The notes under the pieces are model-generated. The model searched no databases. It was not told where the DNA came from and saw nothing but the letters and a program-made list of their open reading frames with translations. A program made the translations under genes and the position numbers. Shown here one piece after another: positions 1 to 5,080 of a stretch of DNA of 5,080 nt. Location: positions 1-5,080 of the forward strand of contig JACQUF010000344.1 in the NCBI GenBank assembly GCA_016210435.1, given 5' to 3'. The DNA comes from Chloroflexota bacterium. GTDB lineage: Bacteria > Chloroflexota > Dehalococcoidia > Lucifugimonadales > Lucifugimonadaceae. Within the stretch, counting starts at the first letter, position 1, and the number at the start of each line of letters is the position of its first letter.

Positions 1-150
1 CGGGCGAGGGGATGAGAGGCCCGGCCTACGGCCACCCTCTCCCGCGGGCGGGCGAGGGGATGAGATGCCCGGCCTACGGCCGCCGCGGGCGAGGGGATGA
101 GATACCCGGCCTACGGCCACCCTCTCCCGCGGGCGGGCGAGGGGATCAGA
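1..150. repeat. Tandem palindrome-rich repeat array downstream of recG
   Basis: Four direct copies of CGGGCGAGGGGATGAGA begin at 1, 49, 86 and 134, giving spacings of 48, 37 and 48 bp. Each of the first three is followed by a variable dinucleotide (GG, TG, TA) and CCCGGCCTACGGCC, which contains the inverted repeat GGCC-TAC-GGCC. Units 1 and 3 continue with ACCCTCTCCCGCGGG and are otherwise identical over 48 bp. Unit 2 has only GCCG in place of that 15-bp tail, and unit 4 is a 17-bp partial copy with one substitution (GATCAGA). CCCTC (35-39) can pair with GAGGG (54-58) around a GC-rich core. The array starts at the window edge and may continue to the left. It stops 4 bp past the recG stop, so it would lie in the recG 3' untranslated region. 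No T-tract follows the hairpins, so an intrinsic terminator is not supported. Confidence 0.9.
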
Positions 151-154
151 GCGG

Positions 155-2914
155 CTAGGAAATCTCGGCGGGGCGCGAAGCCGTCGCCCGGGCAAGCTCC
201 TTCGCCAGAGGCGCGTGGTCCTCACGGCCGAGGTCCGGATCTTCCGCGAGCAGCCGCTCTGCATCGCTGCGGGAAAGGCTGAGCAACTCGATGTCGCTTA
301 GCTTCGCCACCTTCAGATCAGCGAAGCCACTTTGTCTAATCCCCAGGTAGTCGCCTGGACCGCGCAGGTCAAGGTCCTTCTCGGCAAGCTGGAATCCGTC
401 GTTAGTCCTTTCCACGGTTGCGAGCCGCTTTTCGGCATCGCTCGACAGATCGTCCGAGAGCAGGATGCAGTAGCTTTTGTGTGCGCCGCGGCCGACCCGG
501 CCTCGCAGTTGGTGGAGCTGGGAGAGTCCGAATCGGTCGGCACTTTCGATGAGCATCACCGTCGCATTCGGCATGTCGATTCCGACTTCGATCACCGGTG
601 TGGCGACGAGCACCTGGAGGTCGCCTGACCGGAACCTTTCCATGACGGTCTGCTTTTCGGTGAGAGACATCCGGCCATGGAGCAGCCCGACGCGTAGATC
701 TGGAAAGACGGTTGCGGACAGCCTCGAATGTTCCTCTACGGCAGACCGGGCTCTGATCTCCTCCGATAGATCGATCAACGGGCAGACGACAAACGCCTGC
801 CTGCCTGCTGCCACTTCTTTTTGGACGAGTTGATACGCGTAGGACCGCCCGGCCGAATCGCGTATCCATCGGGTCTCGATGGGTCGCCGTCCCCTGGGCA
901 GTTCGCTCAGGGTCGACAGATCAAGGTCGCCATACAGGGTCAATGCGAGGCTGCGGGGAATCGGCGTCGCGGACATCGCAAGCAGGTGTGGTTTCAGGCC
1001 CTTTTGCTTCAGGGCGGCGCGTTGCTCCACGCCGAAGCGGTGCTGCTCGTCGACAACCGCCAGCGCGAGGTGCGGGATCTGGACGGCCTCCTCGATCAGG
1101 GCGTGCGTCCCTACGATCAGATCGATCTGGCCTTCGGCGATGCGACGCTGAACCGCGGTCTTGACGTTCGAAGGGAGGGCGCCGATGAGCAGGGCGACGC
1201 GGACATTGCCGGCACCCTCACCCTCGTCCGCACCCTCATCCGGTCTTCGACCAGATCCCTCGGCGCCGGTCGGGACAGGCCATTCTCCCCGGAGGGACGA
1301 AGGGATCCCGGCCTCTCCCGTCGAGGGAGAGGCGGTTGAAACGCGGGGCTGGGACATCTGATTCCCTCTCCCGCCGGGAGAGGGGGAGGGTGAGGGCCGG
1401 GGCGAGGGGAGCCGGGCACTGCTCACCGCGTCGGGCTGGCCAAATACCGGTCGCGCGCTGAGGACGGTGCAAAGATTCAGGAAGTGCTGTTCCGCGAGGA
1501 CCTCGGTCGGCGCCATAATCGCACCCTGGAATCCGGCGGCCGCGACGCCCACGAGGCTGGCGATCGCAATGATCGTCTTGCCGCTTCCTACTTCGCCTTG
1601 CAGAAGACGGCTCATCGGCACATCCCGTGATATCTCCGCCAGTATTTCGTCGAGCGCCTTCGCCTGGCCCGCAGTCAGCTCGAAATGCAGCGACACAAGG
1701 GACGACTCGATGACAGCGCGGTCAACCCGAACTGCGACTCCCTCGCCCCGTTTCCGCCATTCGATCCTGCGCTTCTGGACCGCGAGCTGATTTAGAAAGA
1801 GTTCATCGAATGCAATCCGGCGACGGGCGGCTTCGCGGTCGTCCGTTGTTCCGGGCAGATGCATGTCAGACACCGCTTTGGGAAGCGGCACCAGCCGATT
1901 GCGAACGGTGATTTCATCAGGGAGAACATCGCGAAGCAACGGCAGACCCAATTCCAGTCCATTCTTCGCAGCGTTGCGGAGGGTTCGCTGGACCAGACCC
2001 TCCGTTGAGGGGTAGACGGGAAGAAGATTTCCGGCGTGAAGGAGATCGTCCTCTCCCCCGGCCTCGCCCAGAATTTCGTATTCCGGATTCTGGAACTGGG
2101 GTCGACCTCGGAACTCACCGACTTTTCCGCTCAGAACCAGGCGTGTACCGGAACCGAGTTTCTTTGCCAGGTAGCTTTGACGGAACCAGGTGACGCCCAT
2201 GGTGCCGGTCCCATCGGAAACCACCGCCCTCGTCGCGCCGGGAGGCGGCCCGATCCTAGCCTCGCTGGCCTCCCATATGGTGGCGACGACGCTCGCATCC
2301 TGGCCGATCTGCAGGTCGCGAATCCTGGTTACCGTCGCGTAGTCGATGTGACGGTTCGGGAAGAAGTACAGAAGGTCGCGCAAAGTCCTTACGCCCATGC
2401 TAGCGAGCCGCTGGGCAGTGGACCTCGTGCAGAGCTTGAGGTCGGCGAGTGGCGAATCAAGGGCCGAGGGAGGGGGCCTCAAACGCCCTCTCCCCGCGGG
2501 AAAGGGAGGCGGTGAGGGCGACGTCTCGACGCTCCTTGAGGCTTTCGAGCGGCCTTCCGGTGGCGGGGGCGTGGAAGACCGACGACCCGCCACGCCAGCC
2601 TGTCGCTCTCCCCTTGAGAGAAAGGGCTTGCGCGAGGGTTCATACAACAGTGCGTGCGCCCAGTCGCGTCGCGCCGTAGGCGTTAGGTCTGCATACGCCA
2701 CTCCGCGGCAAGGGTCCTTTCCGAGCGACCCAGTAAGCTCGGAACGCCATTTCTGGAGGTACTTGTCGAGGCCCCCGGCGACCGCCTGGTCGGCGAAGCC
2801 ACGAGCAGATTCGAGTTCGAGGATCTTCCTTAGCTGGGCCAGCCTGTCGACCGGGCCCTTACCAGGCCTGCGGCCACTCGAATCGTTCCCGCTCTCGACA
2901 GGCATTTCCTTCAC
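155..2914 (-). CDS. recG: ATP-dependent DNA helicase RecG, with two in-frame low-complexity insertions
   Basis: RecG is a superfamily 2 double-stranded DNA translocase that regresses stalled replication forks and processes branched DNA in recombination and R-loop removal. In the 919-residue product, an N-terminal helical extension (about 24-95) precedes the OB-fold wedge domain (about 152-285). The helicase motifs are all present: Walker A GEVGSGKT (440-447), Ia PTEVLAEQH (469-477), II DEQH (622-625), III MSATPIPRSL (647-656), V VATPVIEVGIDMP (770-782) and VI QLHQLRGRVGRG (799-810). The C-terminal RecG signature, with AEKDLDLRGPGD and RQSGF, is at about 839-870. Length is well above the family norm (E. 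coli 693); two Pro/Ser/Gly/Arg-rich stretches, about 97-150 and 500-569, are repeat-derived and account for about 125 residues. The GTG start shares its first base with the degV stop (TAGTG). An ATG at codon 4 (2905) is an alternative, and neither has a strong Shine-Dalgarno site. In the wedge, the usual L-K-G-V-G-P is LKLCTR. Identity is certain; activity of this long form is inferred from the intact motifs. Confidence 0.96.
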   Translation of the reverse strand: MKEMPVESGNDSSGRRPGKGPVDRLAQLRKILELESARGFADQAVAGGLDKYLQKWRSELTGSLGKDPCRGVAYADLTPTARRDWAHALLYEPSRKPFLSRGERQAGVAGRRSSTPPPPEGRSKASRSVETSPSPPPFPAGRGRLRPPPSALDSPLADLKLCTRSTAQRLASMGVRTLRDLLYFFPNRHIDYATVTRIRDLQIGQDASVVATIWEASEARIGPPPGATRAVVSDGTGTMGVTWFRQSYLAKKLGSGTRLVLSGKVGEFRGRPQFQNPEYEILGEAGGEDDLLHAGNLLPVYPSTEGLVQRTLRNAAKNGLELGLPLLRDVLPDEITVRNRLVPLPKAVSDMHLPGTTDDREAARRRIAFDELFLNQLAVQKRRIEWRKRGEGVAVRVDRAVIESSLVSLHFELTAGQAKALDEILAEISRDVPMSRLLQGEVGSGKTIIAIASLVGVAAAGFQGAIMAPTEVLAEQHFLNLCTVLSARPVFGQPDAVSSARLPSPRPSPSPSPGGRGNQMSQPRVSTASPSTGEAGIPSSLRGEWPVPTGAEGSGRRPDEGADEGEGAGNVRVALLIGALPSNVKTAVQRRIAEGQIDLIVGTHALIEEAVQIPHLALAVVDEQHRFGVEQRAALKQKGLKPHLLAMSATPIPRSLALTLYGDLDLSTLSELPRGRRPIETRWIRDSAGRSYAYQLVQKEVAAGRQAFVVCPLIDLSEEIRARSAVEEHSRLSATVFPDLRVGLLHGRMSLTEKQTVMERFRSGDLQVLVATPVIEVGIDMPNATVMLIESADRFGLSQLHQLRGRVGRGAHKSYCILLSDDLSSDAEKRLATVERTNDGFQLAEKDLDLRGPGDYLGIRQSGFADLKVAKLSDIELLSLSRSDAERLLAEDPDLGREDHAPLAKELARATASRPAEIS
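1312..1332. repeat. Perfect palindrome CCTCTCCC / GGGAGAGG, 5-nt loop
   Basis: CCTCTCCC at 1312-1319 is exactly complementary to GGGAGAGG at 1325-1332, separated by GTCGA. The hairpin lies wholly within recG coding sequence and is translated as part of the Ser/Pro/Gly-rich insertion. Confidence 0.9.
1364..1384. repeat. Perfect palindrome CCCTCTCCCG / CGGGAGAGGG
   Basis: Ten-base arms at 1364-1373 and 1375-1384 surround a single central base. As RNA a realistic hairpin is a 9-bp stem with a 3-nt loop. It is the longest perfect short-loop palindrome I found in the window, and it lies inside the recG reading frame, 31 bases from the neighbouring palindrome at 1312-1332. The two share the CCTCTCCC/GGGAGAGG core and look like two copies of one element. 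Confidence 0.92.
2465..2626 (-). repeat. Palindromic repeat insertion in the RecG N-terminal region
   Basis: It encodes RecG residues about 97-150, between the N-terminal helical extension (ending near HALLYEP) and the wedge domain (starting near LDSPLADL). The translation is a Pro/Ser/Arg/Gly-rich linker containing PPPP and PSPPPFPAGRG. The DNA contains nested inverted repeats: CGCCCTC (2484-2490) with GAGGGCG (2514-2520) around the palindrome CCCGCGGG (2493-2500), GTGGCGGG (2560-2567) with CCCGCCAC (2586-2593), and CTCTC (2606-2610) with GAGAG (2616-2620). The frame stays open. The position at a domain boundary suggests it is tolerated as a flexible linker. The ends are approximate. Confidence 0.72.
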
Positions 2915-2916
2915 TA
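2912..2916 (-). other. TAGTG stop/start overlap of degV and recG
   Basis: On the minus strand the degV stop TAG (2916-2914) and the recG start GTG (2914-2912) share the base at 2914. Upstream there is only a weak GAGA about 9 nt away, so recG translation probably depends largely on ribosomes terminating on degV. The overlap supports co-transcription of the two genes. If recG really starts at the ATG at 2905, the overlap becomes an 8-base gap. Confidence 0.7.
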
Positions 2917-3759
2917 GTGCCGGTCTCGGATCAATGAGATGCCAAGAGCGCCAGGACCAAGATAGGTTCCAAGGACGGGTCCGAACTGGGTTACCGTAAC
3001 CCGGCCGTCCGGAGCGTGCTGGCGAATCCCATCCGCCAATCTGGCTGCCTCGTCCGGTTCCGTGGTGTGCATAACCGCGAGTGAGCGGAGCGGGGCGGAA
3101 TCAGCAGTAATTTCCTTCATACGCGCTATTCCCTTGCTGCGCGTTCGAGCGCGTTCCAGCGGATGGGCAACGCCTTCCTGCATCGTCAGGATCGGATGGA
3201 TCTTTAGCAGCGATCCGAGAAAAAGCTGGGCGCGCCCTATCCGGCCCCCCTTGTGCAAATACTCGAGCGTGTCGAGCAGCCCGAAGAACCTGGCCCGCCC
3301 CGCCAGTTCATTCGCCAGCGACGCGGCATCGCGCCCGTTGATCCCGTTCTTCACCGCCCTTGCCACCTCGATCACGACCAGTCCCAGGCCCATGGACGCC
3401 TGTAGCGTGTCGACCACGTGCACCTGGATCCGATCACCGATCTCGGACCTGGCCTGGATTGCAGAGTTATAGGTGCCACTCACCCTGGATGAAATGTGGA
3501 TCGATACGATCTCAGTTGCACCGCTGCCGGCAAGCTCACGATAGGTTTCCGCGAACGCACCCACGGAGGGCTGTGATGTCTTGGGGAATACCCCTCCTGA
3601 CTCCAGTCGATGGAAGAATTCATCCGCCGTTATCGTCTCCCCGTCCAGGAAGGCCTCATCGCCAAAGTGAACGTTGAGCGGCACGACCCGGATACCGAGC
3701 GCGTCGGCCAGGTTGCGCGGGATGTCAGACGTCGAATCCGTGACGATGGCTACGGTCAT
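2914..3759 (-). CDS. degV: DegV-family fatty-acid-binding protein (probable FakB partner of FakA)
   Basis: DegV-fold proteins bind one long-chain fatty acid. The FakB members hand it to the kinase FakA, giving acyl-phosphate for phospholipid synthesis. The 281-residue length is typical. Signatures in order are IVTDSTSDIP (5-14), the lipid-binding loop KTSQPS (60-65), HISSRVSGTYNSA (88-100) with the SGTY motif, LDTLEYLHKGGRIG (162-175), HPILTMQEG (188-196) followed by LERARTRSKG (201-210), and the C-terminal GPVLGTYLGPGALGISLI (260-277). No signal peptide or membrane segment is visible, so it is cytoplasmic. The ATG at 3759 gives the correct family N-terminus (MTVAIVTDST). The ribosome-binding site is weak, but the ATG overlaps the stop of a small upstream ORF as ATGA, suggesting coupled initiation. 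Family assignment is secure; the FakB role is inferred from the adjacent fakA. Confidence 0.94.
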   Translation of the reverse strand: MTVAIVTDSTSDIPRNLADALGIRVVPLNVHFGDEAFLDGETITADEFFHRLESGGVFPKTSQPSVGAFAETYRELAGSGATEIVSIHISSRVSGTYNSAIQARSEIGDRIQVHVVDTLQASMGLGLVVIEVARAVKNGINGRDAASLANELAGRARFFGLLDTLEYLHKGGRIGRAQLFLGSLLKIHPILTMQEGVAHPLERARTRSKGIARMKEITADSAPLRSLAVMHTTEPDEAARLADGIRQHAPDGRVTVTQFGPVLGTYLGPGALGISLIRDRH

Positions 3760-3899
3760 GTACCACGCTCGAAAGGCGCGCCCTGAGGCTCTCGAAGGGC
3801 GCGCGGAGGAACCCTAATTGGACGATTCTGTCGTTCCCGGTGAAAGGCTTCTTGGATTGATTCCCCGTCATTGCACACCAGAATGTAGACCCAAGGCAT
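3756..3899 (-). pseudogene. Internally deleted GIY-YIG (UPF0213/YhbQ-like) nuclease remnant
   Basis: This 47-codon ORF starts at ATG 3899 and ends in a TGA overlapping the degV start. Its N-terminus MPWVYILVCNDG matches the first strand of small GIY-YIG proteins (typical pattern h-x-VYIL-x-C-x-DG). The next residues, ESIQEAFHRERQ, resemble the C-terminal helix of the same family (E-A-F-x-R-E-x-Q). Between the two, roughly 50 residues normally present are missing, including the second Y-x-G, the catalytic Arg and the metal-binding Glu. Beyond HRERQ the protein is repeat-derived (RALREPQGAPFE, from the palindrome at 3776-3804). A full-length protein would be about 85-100 residues, so this should have no nuclease activity. 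The family match rests on remembered consensus patterns over two short stretches. It has a good Shine-Dalgarno site and may still be translated as a leader peptide for degV. Confidence 0.6.
3776..3804. repeat. Palindrome GCGCGCCCT / AGGGCGCGC between fakA and degV
   Basis: Nine-base perfect arms (3776-3784 and 3796-3804) enclose an 11-nt loop that can form a further GAG/CTC pairing. The core CCCTGAG...TCGAAGGG resembles a widespread bacterial intergenic repeat family with TTCGA...CTCAGG cores. It lies 16 bp upstream of the degV start and inside the 3' part of the GIY-YIG remnant. On the transcribed strand it is followed by CCTTTCG, not a T-run, so a terminator is unlikely. A 5' structure affecting degV translation is possible. 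Confidence 0.85.
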
Positions 3900-3907
3900 T
3901 CTGACTA

Positions 3908-3912
3908 CTCCC
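3908..3912 (-). promoter_or_regulatory. Shine-Dalgarno site GGGAG of the remnant ORF
   Basis: On the minus strand GGGAG is followed by 8 nt and then the ATG at 3899. It is better than the sites in front of degV or recG. This suggests the start of the remnant is an authentic old gene start and that ribosomes may still load here and run into degV. Confidence 0.6.
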
Positions 3913-3929
3913 GAAGCAAGAGCCTTGCG

Positions 3930-3956
3930 GTGCGCGCTTCGAGACCCTCAGCGCAC
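3930..3956. repeat. Palindrome GTGCGC / GCGCAC downstream of fakA, inverted relative of 3776-3804
   Basis: Six-base arms (3930-3935 and 3951-3956) enclose a 15-nt loop. Read on the minus strand, the inner sequence TGAGGGTCTCGAAGCGCGC (3950-3932) matches the plus-strand TGAGGCTCTCGAAGGGCGCGC (3784-3804) apart from one substitution and a 2-base gap, so the two palindromes are inverted copies of one element. It starts 6 bp after the fakA stop. No T-tract follows, so it is not a convincing terminator, though it could protect the fakA 3' end. Confidence 0.8.
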
Positions 3957-3962
3957 GGATCG

Positions 3963-5080
3963 CTATTCCACCGAGATCAGGTACGGATAGTAGGGCTGAT
4001 CGCCATCCACGACTTCCACATTTACACCTGGCAACTGGGAGCGCGCATCACTGGCCAGTTTTTCCGCATCTGGTCTGGTAGCGTCCGCACCCCTATAGAT
4101 AGTCACAAGTTCCGCGTCCATGGCGTGCTTCGTCAACAGGGAGATGGCAATCGCAGCCGGCTCGTCGCCCACCATATCGATATCGCCGTCAACAAGCCCG
4201 AGCACCTGTCCTGCTCTGATCGTCGTGCCGTTTGACCTGGAATCGCGCACGGCCCTGGCAATACTGATCGACTTGACGGCACCTGTCGCCTCCTTCATCG
4301 CGGCGACATTTGTCTCGATCGGCTGGTCGGTCGAGAAGGCCAGGATCGCCGCGAGCCCCGCTTGCATTGAGGTCGTCGGAACGACCCAGACCTTCTTGCT
4401 GGTGAGGCCCGCGACTTGATTCGCCGTTCCGACGACGTTTCTGTTATTTGGAAGCACGATCACGGATTCGGATGGCGCCCGCTCTACCGCGGCCAGCAGG
4501 TCGCCCGTGCTGGGGTTCATCGTGTCGCCCCCGGTCACCACACTGCAAACACCGAGCCCATTCGAGACGAATAGCCGTGCCAGGCCCTCGCCGGCAGCCA
4601 CCGCGACGACCGCGATCGTCACCGATCCCCGGGGGGTACCGCCGTCGGAAGGCGCCGTCGCCGTGGATACGCGCGTTCCCTCACCCGGCCTTCGTCCACC
4701 CTGGTTCGACAGGCTCACCACGGCGTCTCCCCTTCGGGGCGAGGCGACCGTCGATTGCCATTCACGGCTTTGTTCGTCCATATTCAGGATGGACACGTTC
4801 GAGAGGGTTCCGAGCGAGGCGCCGTAGCTGAGGGCGGGGCCTGGATCAGCCGAATGCAAGTGCACCTTGACCTGCGCATCGTCGCCTGCAACGACCGTCG
4901 ATTTTCCAAGCTCGGCCGCTCGCACGCGGATAGCGCTCGGGTCGAGATCGTGGCCTTCAATGGCAAAGCTCGTACAGTAGCCCCAGGACTCCGTGTCGAT
5001 CCGCCGCAAGAATTCATCGCGGATCTGCACGCGGGCAGCCGCGTCTGGCCCGCCGGCGCCCTTGCCGCGCGCACCAGGCA
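3963..5080 (-). CDS. fakA: FakA-type fatty-acid kinase (YloV/DAK2 family), middle and C-terminal domains, 5' end outside window
   Basis: FakA phosphorylates fatty acids carried by FakB proteins, producing acyl-phosphate for membrane lipid synthesis. 371 codons are visible. The frame is open to the window edge, so the N-terminal ATP-binding DhaL domain lies outside. The GTG at 5030 is an internal Val codon, not a start, since family sequence begins at once (VQIRDEFLRRID). Counting from it, the middle domain shows WGYCTSF (16-22), VKVHLHS (54-60) and LSNVSILNM (76-84); the Cys and two His match positions reported to hold zinc in FakA. The C-terminal domain shows VVAVAAGEGLARLF (141-154), GGDTMNPST (167-175), VIVLPNNRNV (190-199), AVRDSRSNG (260-268), DMVGDEP (285-291) and ends QPYYPYLISVE. 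Residues about 91-136 are a repeat-derived linker. The stop is TAG at 3965-3963. Assignment is firm; linkage to degV/FakB strengthens it. Confidence 0.93.
   Translation of the reverse strand, partial: PGARGKGAGGPDAAARVQIRDEFLRRIDTESWGYCTSFAIEGHDLDPSAIRVRAAELGKSTVVAGDDAQVKVHLHSADPGPALSYGASLGTLSNVSILNMDEQSREWQSTVASPRRGDAVVSLSNQGGRRPGEGTRVSTATAPSDGGTPRGSVTIAVVAVAAGEGLARLFVSNGLGVCSVVTGGDTMNPSTGDLLAAVERAPSESVIVLPNNRNVVGTANQVAGLTSKKVWVVPTTSMQAGLAAILAFSTDQPIETNVAAMKEATGAVKSISIARAVRDSRSNGTTIRAGQVLGLVDGDIDMVGDEPAAIAISLLTKHAMDAELVTIYRGADATRPDAEKLASDARSQLPGVNVEVVDGDQPYYPYLISVE
4623..4760 (-). repeat. Repeat-derived insertion between FakA domains
   Basis: FakA family sequence stops after NMDEQSREW and resumes at SVTIAVVAVAAG. 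The roughly 46 residues between are Ser/Pro/Arg/Gly-rich without family similarity. The DNA contains GGTTCGACAGGCTCACC (4703-4719), which I recognise as the core of a short repeat common in many GC-rich bacterial genomes, with 4-bp arms TGGT/ACCA (4702-4705 and 4717-4720). It also contains the hairpin CCCC-TTC-GGGG (4729-4739) and a CCCTCACCCGG motif (from 4679) like those in the recG insertions. The position at a domain boundary would make it tolerable as a linker. Its ends are approximate, since family members have a variable linker here. Confidence 0.7.

Larger units (their letters stand above)
1205..1417 (-). repeat. Palindromic repeat insertion inside the recG helicase domain
   Basis: This DNA encodes RecG residues about 500-570, between motif Ia (PTEVLAEQH) and motif II (DEQH). 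The protein changes abruptly into Pro/Ser/Gly/Arg-rich sequence with no helicase similarity, then resumes as VRVALLIGAL. The DNA holds two perfect palindromes (1312-1332 and 1364-1384) flanked by runs of CCCTCACCC/GAGGGTGAGGG type on both sides, the same vocabulary as the array at 1-150. The reading frame stays open throughout. Exact ends cannot be fixed without an uninterrupted relative. Some RecG proteins of this lineage may carry a short native loop here, so part of the segment may be ancestral. Confidence 0.8.

Noticed and set aside
1..150. Possible CRISPR array (regularly spaced repeats of 37-48 bp)
   Set aside because: The segments between the 17-bp direct copies are themselves repeated and not unique spacers, and no cas genes are present.
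97..282. Plus-strand 61-codon ORF across the repeat array and the recG end
   Set aside because: It is a translation of the repeat followed by antisense recG; such frames are typical spurious calls in this repeat type.
1205..1417. recG as a frameshifted pseudogene because of the insertions
   Set aside because: The frame is open from start to stop and all helicase and C-terminal motifs are intact on both sides.
2036..2999. Long plus-strand ORFs opposite recG (159 and 200 codons), and others opposite degV and fakA
   Set aside because: They are antisense to well-conserved coding sequence, lack any recognisable motif, and arise from the low stop frequency in GC-rich DNA.
3776..3956. Intrinsic terminators between fakA and degV
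   Set aside because: Both hairpins lack a following T-tract on the transcribed strand, and gene overlap favours read-through.
3760..3962. Sigma-70 promoter for degV in the fakA-degV gap
   Set aside because: A TTGCTT box is present on the minus strand, but the nearest -10-like TACATT is about 26 nt away, too far for a normal spacer; no better pair was seen.
4784..5074. Minus-strand 96-codon ORF overlapping the fakA 5' portion
   Set aside because: It is out of frame with the conserved FakA middle domain, which fully explains this stretch.

Overview
The window is GC-rich bacterial chromosome. All its real coding capacity lies on the minus strand, read right to left as fakA-type fatty-acid kinase (5' end outside the window), a broken GIY-YIG nuclease ORF, a DegV/FakB-type fatty-acid-binding protein, and recG. 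The plus strand shows only antisense shadow frames. The order fakA-degV-recG and the long N-terminal extension of RecG recall the Chloroflexota (Dehalococcoidia/SAR202-like lineages). That placement is an inference from gene order and protein style; there is no marker gene here.

Region by region: 1-150 is a tandem array of a palindrome-rich repeat (spacings 48, 37 and 48 bp) that ends 4 bp beyond the recG stop codon. 155-2914 is recG, with every helicase motif intact but 919 codons long, well above the family norm (E. coli 693). Part of the excess is two low-complexity stretches (about 2465-2626 and 1205-1417) whose DNA consists of GC-rich palindromes of the CCCTCTCCC...GGGAGAGGG type, read through in frame. 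2914-3759 is the DegV-family gene, sharing one base with recG. 3756-3899 is a 47-codon ORF that joins the start of a GIY-YIG (UPF0213/YhbQ-like) nuclease to what looks like its C-terminal helix, without the catalytic middle. It sits between two inverted, related palindromes (3776-3804, 3930-3956) and overlaps the degV start as ATGA. 3963-5080 is the middle and C-terminal part of FakA, again with a repeat-derived linker insertion (about 4623-4760) between domains.

Functionally, FakA phosphorylates fatty acids presented by a DegV-fold FakB protein, so the two upstream genes plausibly form one exogenous fatty-acid activation unit. RecG, the fork-regression helicase, is translationally linked to it by overlap. 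The most notable feature is not a gene but an apparent invasion by short palindromic repeats. They lie between genes and, without breaking the frame, inside two conserved genes, comparable in principle to the Rickettsia palindromic elements. A GIY-YIG remnant bracketed by such palindromes hints at a nuclease-linked cassette, which is speculative.
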